From Gyrodactylus bullatarudis (lineage: Eukaryota > Platyhelminthes > Monogenea > Gyrodactylidea > Gyrodactylidae): a DNA stretch of 33,484 nucleotides. The position numbers and the translations under genes are program-made. The notes under the pieces were generated by a model that ran no database searches, was not told the DNA's origin, and saw only the letters and a list, made by a program, of their open reading frames with translations. Location: positions 229,999 to 263,482 of the forward strand of contig SSNU01000082.1 in the NCBI GenBank assembly GCA_012064415.1, given 5' to 3'. How positions within the stretch are numbered: position 1 is the first letter of the stretch; every line of letters starts with the position of its first letter. Below, piece by piece: positions 26,603-33,484 of the stretch.

Positions 26603-29600
26603 ATGAGACCACTCAGTTTATTTCTACTACTCTTTTCAGCTCTACTTCTCAAGATTGAAGGAAAATCGGTGTTTGCTGACTTATCTGTTATGCAATGTTT
26701 GGACGCTGACATAAGTCCCATTAATATTGTCTATAATGAGGCAGTTTATGCTGGGTATGTATCGTATAATATTACCGATGCAACTTGTACATCAATTAAC
26801 CTTTATGCTGACCCAGATCAATACTGTAAGTTCAATGCCTTTTTAAATTAATAAATTATAAGATAAAATTCTATTTCTTGTTCACCCCATTCTCTAAAAG
26901 CTCGAATAAATGGTGTCCTTTCTTACCTCAGATTTTGACACAGGTTGCCTTTTGCTTTGAATACAAACTTTGATGATTTCCTTCGAAACGGCCTGTGCAC
27001 TTTATGTAGAAAATTACCCTATCCTCTCTAACCTTTTTAAATTTTATTGTAAAATATCTCGACTACTTTGAAGTAACCACATTACAGTAGTTTTAAAAGA
27101 GCAGTTTTTTCTCTTCCCAACCATCTAGTACATCATGAGATTTCAATTTAACATATTAGTTTTATTTAAATTCTAAGTTGAACCATTTTTTACTTAAAAA
27201 ATAAATCTCAAAATTGTAATTTTTGCTTACTACATTGAGAGCTTTACATTTACCATCAAAACAACAAATGAGTCATACGTCTTAGTTATTATTGGGTGAA
27301 TTAAATGGTTTGATTTATTGCAAAATTTGGTGCTTGGTCAAGACTCCAAAATTTGCTAGTTTTGAAACAATTATAGATTGCTTCTTCGGACAAGTAATAG
27401 TAATTTTAGGTAATATTTGAAGCCCATGAAGCATTGGATTCAGGACCAAAGTTTGAGCAAAATATTAGGCTAGAAATAGGATACATCTTTGTTTTTGTAT
27501 TTACCCCTTTCTTTAAACTATAGAAATAAGAATACTGAGCCTTTTGGATTTAACTGTAGTGGATTTTCTCTACTTCAAGTGATTCATCCACAGAAAAAGG
27601 TCTACTTTTATTAACCCTTCGAGTCCCATGATATACAGCTATTCTCGATGAATTTGGGAATTCATGATTTTTACAAAAATCTCATTTTTTCATCAAGGTA
27701 TCAAAATTTTTGGTAACTGATTCAAAATGTACACTTTCAATGAATTGAGAAAAAAGTTTTGAAAAATTTTAGAGAAATTTCAAAATTCGAGATGGCGCGA
27801 TTTTTTAATTTTTTAAAACTTTGATTGAAATTTTTTGTTGATTTCAAGGTCTGAGAGAAATCAAACGTTATTTTTCATGATCATCATTAGACAAAGAAAA
27901 TATTTACTCTTATTCATTTTTTTGCATCTTATTCCATTTACGTGCAAAAGTCTACTTCCTATTTTTCGATCTTTTTTACTGCTTGGAAATTGATAAACTA
28001 GGGTGATCCAAGATCATTTCAAAAAGAGTGGTTTTTTCACTTGCAACGACCTGTTGAGCATTTTGTTTTACAGCTGCAGTGTAAAAATCCTTGTCCATTA
28101 ACAGAGGATACCATACTCGAAATTTTTCTCACAGAGTAGCTTTCATTAGGAACTTCTTCAATATCAATAAATTTCTCGGCCAAAGGAGAAGGCTGATTTG
28201 CTGAAAATAGACTTTCAATGATTCCGGGTGTTTTTCCGACCTGATATAGATTGTTATGATCAACTTTCAAGATCACTTTATATAAGTTATGATTATCGAG
28301 CGTAGATCGATCCACATCCGGTACTTTAATCGTTACATTCTGGCTAACATCATATACTAGTTTCGTCCTACTGATCATTTTGGCTCTATTTTCAGCATGG
28401 CCTTTCATTATAAGTTCGTCAAGAGATGCCGGAGAATTTACAAACAGGATGTCTGGACCTAAGAAATATTTTAGAATATATTTAAGACGTATAGAAAAAA
28501 ATAACGTACATTCAAGAGGTTCTAGCGTTGGTTTCGTTGAGAAAAATTGCTGAAGATTATCCTCTTCTACAGTTTCAGAAATGCTACAAGTTCCAATTTC
28601 TTCATAACAACTTTGATCTTCTTCTAGAGAGTCTAAAGAACGTTAAAATATTTAAATGTCTTACTGTATCTCATGTTGATTTCAAGAGGATCTTTCTTAT
28701 AAACTGCTTTATAAGGTGACATCTTGATAGTGGAATGATAACGGGAATTCTTCATGTATTGAACAAATCTTAGACCCTTTGACCATTCCAGGATTATCGT
28801 CATTCCATTTAAGCAAAATTCTTTCAACATCTTGATTGGCACGTTCTACATCCTTGACTTTGGCTATATCTCGGTTTTCCATGAAGGAAATTTAAATCCA
28901 ACCAATAGGAACTCAAGTTTTTAACGATGCAATTCTTAAATTCTCTACCGTTATCTGGTTGTAAAATTTTTGGAGGACCATGGTCAAGAAAAATTTCTAA
29001 AACAGCATCGTAGACATCAAGTGCTGTTTTGTTCTTCAAAGGCCTCAGTTGAACGTATTTTGTGAAATGGTCTTGATACACTAATATAAATTTGTAACCT
29101 CTATCAGGACAAGACTGCATATCTATAATATCGATTTGAATTCTTTCGTTGTGTTGAGTTGATATTATTGGGTTTGATACTACTCCCTTTTGACAAGTTT
29201 TGTATTTTTCTTGCAGGTTAGGCATAATCGTAAATAAATGGATATCTGATTGAAAGTAATATTGTAATATTTTTGACGAGAGAATCCTTAAGAATATCTC
29301 TTCCACAATGGCTAAGTCCTATGTGACGTTCATAGATGATATCAAAAACCTCATCGATTAACAATACTTATCTCCTCTTCTCATTCTCAGGTGAGTTTAG
29401 GTAAATTCTTTCTTTGCCATCTACTAGCTGGAAATCATATCGATCTAGAATTCTGTACAGTTTACTTGATGGGGACACAATGGCTTGGGAATTTTTGATA
29501 TCATAATGAAGTTGCAGATATTTTTCATGGTTGAAAATCTTTGAGGATTTGCCATCAACCTCTGGTAGGAGTTCATAGAAACGATTTTTCATAAGATCAG

Positions 29601-32600
29601 TATCCATTATTATGATGAGATATGAAATATCGAATTTGTAAAACTCAAAGTTCATGTAGTCGATTTTATTTCGCAATATTTTATTGGCTAATCAATTAGA
29701 ATAGAATACAATATACACGATATACCAGATATATTTTTCCAAAATTAGGTGAGCAGATTTGTTTAGAAAATATGCAACCCTCATGGAATCGCTTCTACTT
29801 CCTTGAGAAATTGTCTTCTCAACTTTGGATCTAGGTTTCAGTATGTCATTTAATTTAAAATTATATCCTCTCATTAACATCCCTAGAATAAATACTATAA
29901 TATATTCTATAAGAAAATTCTCTAAATCCAGGGAAGTAAAACTAAAAGCTTACAAGTCATTGGTATTTCCTCTTTTCGACTGCATGTTCCCTCTTCTACC
30001 TAATTTGAATAATGCTCAATCTCTAACGATTGAGCGGGTGCAATATAGATTTCTACATTCTCTATATCCCCATCTGGACTCGTACAATGCGCTTATCTCG
30101 ATCTCAGGGATTAACCCACTCTGGGTTCGTGGATTTGCATTTATAGTCAAAAAATTTTATGAGTCTTATTCTATTTCTGAGAATAATTATAGCCCAAGGA
30201 ATTCTAAATATGAATCTAATTACTTATCATCTACTTTCAACGCTATTAAGTTAAAATATGAACTTTCTGATTGTGATGACTTGACTAATCTTAAATTAGT
30301 CATGTCTCACATTAGATCTAAATTGGATTACACCAAGTCTTTACTCTACTCATATCTTCATTGACCGAATGATTTCCGTTTTGCTTGCAGACACTAGTTT
30401 TTCATATTTAATGCATTTTATGATAGCTTTTCACACTCTCCAAATTGATGAATTTGATTGAAAATTATTTATTATTATCTATTTATTTCGTTTACTATTT
30501 TTCAATGAGAACCTCTTCAAAGATTATATTATATTTATTTGTAATTATTATTTTATTGAAATATAAGTGTTTTGTCAAACAAAAAAAATATTACGTCATT
30601 TTATTAACCTAACAGATTTAATAATACAGGTATACCCCAGAGATGGATGTGGAAAATTAACCCCTTCCTCTCTACACCCAAAATAAATATAAATTTTTGT
30701 ATCATTACTTTAAAGTAGACCCAGCAAGAGTTTTGAATTTCAAAAATTAGTTCTTCTTGATTTTTACATCATTGTAAAGATCGTTTTCTTTAGATCAGAA
30801 CCATATAATCTACTGTATATCTTATACTCAAATTAATCTATCTAGATTGAGTTAAAGTTTCTCATAAATTTATGGAAAATTATTTTTAAATCTTTCTCTC
30901 TTTTTCTCAAACATATCCTAGGTGTGAAAAGGGCTTGCTCTACCTCCAAAGCAAACAAATGAATCATCATTTTTTCTAAGGGTGCTAAATTCAATGCCAG
31001 ATGGGAGAAGTCATCGGATAAATTTGAACTTAGGTGTCATTCCAAAAAAATAAAATTTCTGAAACATGAATTATTTATGATCCAAATTTAGGGTCCAATA
31101 TATATATATGTTGTACCCAATTTAAGAAGTTGCACAGTTCTGGAAGATTTCACTCTCTTCCTATCTTGGTCGAGCAATTTATGAAGGTTATTTTTTGTAT
31201 ATGCTAGTTCGACCTTTGTAATACATCAAAAAATATTGTGCACACAAGTAGGCTTATTTTCTCTTTCTCTCTACCAATGATACAAACATGTTTTCATTCA
31301 ACTCAATGAACTAGTATGTAAAGGGGGGTCGTTTTCCTTATTTGCGTGTGAAAGTGGGGGAGGGGGGGGGGCGGAGAGAAAGAGAAAATGTGTGGGCCAT
31401 GTTTTTTGATGTATTGCAAAGGTCAAATTAGCATACACCAAAAAAATTCTTCCTAAATTGGTCGACCAAAATAGGAACAGAGTGAAATCTTCCAGAATAA
31501 TGCAACTTCCTAAATTGCGCACAACATATATATCAAATTTTGATCACTCTCTCACATTGAAATCAGCAAAAATTGTCAACTCAAGTTCAAAAAATTAGGA
31601 ATTTGGCCCTACCTCAAGATTTAAAATTTGGCGTATTTTCAAAAATTGATATTTTTCTAAAATTTTTTCTCCGTATCGTGAAAGAGGCCCTAATGATCTA
31701 AGTTCCAAAAAATCTTGATCAAATTCGATTTTTTGATGAAAAAATTAAAAATTTTGTAATAATCATAAATTCCCACCTTCATATTAATTACCTTTATATA
31801 ATCGATTATAATCAATGTAACTCTTTCATTGGCTCACATTTATTGATAAAGTAATAATTTCCTGAGTAAACACTGGCAATAAATTAATTATAAATATTTT
31901 ATTCAGTATATTTGGAATGCATCGGAGGCAGTTTTTTTCTAAATGGATATGGTTTCTCAAGAATGGACATATCATTCTCTATAAGAGATGTGCCCGGATC
32001 GAATTTCGCTTTTGAAGGCAAAAAGTTCTTTGGTGAACTAGTTTATGGTGCGTGGGCAAGTCAGGGTTATGCACAGGTATCTGTGATGTTAGAAGAAGCT
32101 AGTGATAGCGAGACAACATTCTTCTCAACATTATTTCCGAATATGAAAGGAAACACAATAAAAACAAATAATGGACTAGTTCTGAGTGACAGTATGGGTG
32201 CTGGGTCGAGATTTAACCTGCTGCAGCAGTTTATTGATTGCAACAAATATTTTCTATTATATGGTGCCGGTATGTTCGAGAATTGTCAATGGAACTTTCA
32301 ATATATATGTACAAAAGTAATGAAAATAAGAAAATCAGAAATAGAATATCTAAGGACATATAGACCTGAATATCCAGATATGTTTAGAAATTTAAATCCT
32401 CGTCAGCCTGGAAATACATTATTTACAAATGTAACCGAAAAACCTAGTATATTCGATCCGACTACAACAACGACAACGACTACTACAACAACTGCTGAAA
32501 CAACGACATCAGATTCAGGCACTACGACAGTTGATATGAGCACAACAACAGATTCCGGCACTACGACAGTTGATATGAGCACAACAACAGATTCCGGCAC

Positions 32601-33484
32601 TACCACAGTTGATATGGGAACAACAACAGATTCAGGCACTACGACAGTTGATATGGGAACAACAACAGATTCCGGCACTACCACAGTTGATATGAGCACA
32701 ACAACAGATTCCGGCACTACGACAGTTGATATGAGCACAACAACAGATTCCGGCACTACCACAGTTGATATGAGCACTACGACAGTTGATATGGGAACAA
32801 CAACAGATTCAGGCACTACCACAGTTGATATGAGCACAACAACAGATTCCGGCACTACGACAGTTGATATGGGAGCAACAACAGATTCCGCCACTACGAC
32901 AGTTGATATGAGCACAACAACAGATTCAGGCACTACGACAGTTGATATGAGCACAACAACAGATTCCGGCACTACGACAGTTGATATGAGCACAACAACA
33001 GATTCCGGCACCACGACAGTTGATATGAGCACAACAACAGATTCAGGCACTACGACAGTTGATATGAGCACAACAACAGATTCTGGCACTACGACAGTTG
33101 ATATGGGAACAACAACAGATTCTGGCACTACCACAGTTGATATGGGAACAACAACAGATTCAGGCACTACCACAGTTGATATGAGCACAACAACAGATTC
33201 CGGCACTACCACAGTTGATATGGGAACAACAACAGATTCAGGCACTACCACAGTTGATATGGGAACAACAACAGATTCAGGCACTACGACTGTTGATATG
33301 GGAACAACAACAGATTCCGCCACTACGACAGTTGATATGAGCACAACAACAGATTCAGGCACTACGACAGTTGATATGAGCACAACAACAGATTCCGGCA
33401 CTACGACAGTTGATATGAGCACAACAACAGATTCCGGCACTACGACAGTTGATATGAGCACAACAACAGATTCCGGCACTACGA
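26603..33484 (+). CDS. Secreted alpha-carbonic-anhydrase-like protein with mucin-like Thr repeats (partial, zinc ligands lost)
   Basis: Exon 1 26603-26825 (74 codons plus one base; donor GTAAGT) joins exon 2 from 31907 (acceptor TTATTCAG) in matching phase; exon 2 stays open to the window end. Residues 1-20 are a signal peptide (MRPLSLFLLLFSALLLKIEG). Residues ~30-240 follow the alpha-carbonic-anhydrase plan: C-x5-SPINI at the start, a GG turn, ISFSIR where FHFHWG is expected, GSNFAFEGKKFFGEL for GSEHTIDGKRxxxEL, VSVMLEE, YFLLYGAGMFENC for YYGSLTTPPC, and NLNPRQP for NFRPxQP. The three zinc histidines map to Ser97, Ser99 and Val120, and the active-site Thr pair is gone, so no hydratase activity is expected. 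Two cysteines (32 and the one in FENC) fit the family disulfide. N-glycosylation sequons NIT and NVT are present. From ~32460 the protein is Thr-rich and then runs into 13-residue repeats. Similar architecture, a CA domain plus low-complexity repeats, is known in mollusc nacreins; matrix binding or mucus is an inference. Confidence 0.78.
28037..28408 (-). pseudogene. KRBA2-like element, C-terminal Cys-rich segment
   Basis: NVTIKVPDVDRSTLDNHNLY, TPGIIESLFSANQ, EKFIDIEEVP, GQGFLHCSCKTKCSTGRCK, then TGA. The family carries a C-x-C-K-x3-C-x4-C-x-C knuckle after GQGF. The TGA falls where the next Cys codon of CKC is expected, so the knuckle is cut by a single-base nonsense change (inference from the family pattern). 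Confidence 0.75.
28633..28842 (-). pseudogene. KRBA2-like element, integrase C-terminal part in a shifted frame
   Basis: EWSKGLRFVQYMKNSRYHST and IKMSPYKAVYKKDP match the conserved end of these integrases (WSKGLRFVQ, NxxxHSxIxxSPYEA). The first ~20 codons of this frame are the wrong frame for the VERANQDVER helix, showing a second shift near 28790. Confidence 0.75.
28824..29306 (-). pseudogene. KRBA2-like element, integrase catalytic core
   Basis: NERIQIDIIDMQS (first catalytic Asp), YKFILVYQDHFTKYVQLRPL, PPKILQPDNGREFKN (second Asp). A one-base shift after SQSQG hides the expected VERANQDVERILLKWN, which is readable in the next frame and carries the catalytic Glu. All three DDE residues are therefore still encoded, but not in one frame. 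Confidence 0.85.
29368..29676 (-). pseudogene. KRBA2-like element, N-terminal segment
   Basis: A 102-residue frame with DLMKNRFYELLPEVDGKSSK, EKYLQLHYDIKNSQA, KLYRILDRYDFQLVDGKERI. This matches the recurrent start of KRBA2-like integrase proteins (family memory). It ends in TAG where the family continues into a histidine-containing integrase zinc-binding region. Confidence 0.7.
29825..30364 (+). pseudogene. LINE ORF2 C-terminal fragment
   Basis: A 179-residue plus-strand frame: INTIIYSIRKFSKSREVKLK, AYKSLVFPLFDCMFPLLPNL, IERVQYRFLHSLYPHLD, GINPLWVRGFAFIV. This is the region downstream of the reverse transcriptase in Jockey/CR1-type ORF2 (K-x-LK-x-YKSLV-x-P pattern). No reverse transcriptase precedes it, as expected of a 5'-truncated copy. 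An A-rich tail at 30577-30590 probably marks the 3' end of the insertion. Confidence 0.7.
31110..31525. mobile_element. Long-inverted-repeat element (MITE or fold-back type), ~416 bp, with G-rich centre
   Basis: Imperfect inverted repeats of ~150-160 bases: left 31110-31271 and right 31374-31525, roughly 80-85% alike by eye. Outer ends are GTTGTACCCAATTTAAGAAG and the complement of CTTCCTAAATTGCGCACAAC; the flanks are ATATATAT. Shared blocks include CTGGAAGATTTCACTC and AATACATCAAAAAA. The 102-base centre contains G6 and G5-A-G10-C-GG runs. Superfamily uncertain; TA-rich flanks prevent a clear target-duplication call. Confidence 0.7.
31323..31374 (+). other. G-rich tract with G-quadruplex potential
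   Basis: G6 at 31323-31328, then G5-A-G10-C-GG at 31356-31374. It stands out in this AT-rich window and occupies the loop of the inverted-repeat element. It may reflect transposon-borne sequence rather than a host function. Confidence 0.5.
32512..33484 (+). repeat. 39-bp coding minisatellite (13-residue Thr-rich mucin repeat)
   Basis: Units start at GAT-TCN-GGC every 39 bases from 32512 and encode DSGTTTVDM(S/G)TTT. I count 24 full units plus a cut-off 25th at the window end. One 21-base partial unit (ACT..GGA-ACAACAACA) follows the unit at 32746, keeping the frame. Variation is limited: Ser/Gly after Met, Gly/Ala after Ser, and TCC/TCA/TCT and ACG/ACC synonymous changes. Thr and Ser density suits dense O-glycosylation. 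The array continues beyond the window. Confidence 0.95.

Larger units (their letters stand above)
28037..29676 (-). mobile_element. Broken KRBA2-like integrase element (Ginger or Ty3/gypsy-type rve integrase)
   Basis: Minus strand, in order: an N-terminal segment (29676-29368), integrase core (29306-28824), continuation in a third frame (28842-28633), a stop-ridden linker, and a Cys-rich C-terminal segment (28408-28037). The order and motifs match proteins annotated in many invertebrates as KRAB-A domain-containing protein 2-like. At least two frameshifts and several stops show decay. It sits in the 5.1-kb intron of the carbonic-anhydrase-like gene, antisense to it. Confidence 0.85.
26826..31906. 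other. Intron 1 of the carbonic-anhydrase-like/mucin gene (5.1 kb)
   Basis: Donor GTAAGT, acceptor TTATTCAG. Built largely of insertions: KRBA2-like element, LINE fragment, inverted-repeat element and a repeat A tail. 26826-28036 and 30600-31109 are AT-rich with nothing recognised. Confidence 0.75.

Noticed and set aside
28528..28719. Plus-strand 63-codon frame
   Set aside because: Opposite strand of the decayed KRBA2-like element.
29692..29880. Minus-strand 62-codon frame
   Set aside because: Overlaps the start of the plus-strand LINE fragment; no motif.
31298..31522. Minus-strand 74-codon frame
   Set aside because: Lies wholly inside the inverted-repeat element, and its proline run is just the G-tract read backwards.
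32403..33479. 358-codon minus-strand frame of repeated VVVPESVVVLIST
   Set aside because: It is the shadow of the in-frame 39-bp repeat. The plus frame continues an exon with a recognisable domain and splice site, while the minus frame has no domain or start context.

Overview
This is an AT-rich piece of an animal nuclear genome, most likely an invertebrate. Genes are split into short exons by long introns with GT..AG borders. The transposon set (Penelope-like, LINE, hAT, Tc1/mariner-like, KRBA2-like integrase) is typical of metazoans. The phylum cannot be fixed from the sequence alone. No bacterial operon, CRISPR array or confident tRNA/rRNA was seen.

Layout. (1) Positions 2482-22098, plus strand: the C-terminal half of a site-1 protease (MBTPS1/S1P) gene. 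Ten phase-compatible exons give 518 residues and a stop; the catalytic subtilisin domain lies upstream of the window. Its introns hold a 663-bp hAT-type element with an 8-bp target duplication (5901-6563), a Penelope-like reverse transcriptase remnant (minus, 7141-7722), a 412-bp Tc1/mariner-like MITE (14076-14487), several copies of dispersed repeats, and a nearly perfect inverted duplication with ~223-bp arms and a 51-bp spacer (16635-17131). The palindrome's arms carry an exon end, an intron and an exon start of a small candidate gene on the minus strand (16520-17189). (2) Positions 22248-23148, minus strand: a three-exon gene for an acidic 193-residue protein of unknown function, tail-to-tail with S1P. 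(3) Positions ~23290-26110, minus: a decayed LINE with ORF1 RRM-like, endonuclease, reverse transcriptase and C-terminal pieces. (4) Position 26603 to the window end, plus: a gene with a TATA box and signal peptide encoding a secreted alpha-carbonic-anhydrase-like domain that has lost all three zinc-binding histidines. It is fused to a long Thr-rich mucin-like array of 13-residue (39-bp) repeats running off the window. Its single visible 5.1-kb intron holds a broken KRBA2-like integrase element (28037-29676, minus), a LINE 3' fragment (29825-30364, plus) and a 416-bp inverted-repeat element with a G-rich centre (31110-31525).

Working together: S1P is a Golgi protease that cleaves SREBP and ATF6-type precursors. 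The carbonic-anhydrase-like/mucin protein would be secreted into an extracellular matrix, mucus or cuticle. Nothing in the sequence links the two functionally. The most novel points are the enzyme-dead carbonic anhydrase fused to a mucin minisatellite, and the inverted duplication of an intron-containing gene segment inside an S1P intron, which would form a long double-stranded hairpin in the S1P pre-mRNA.
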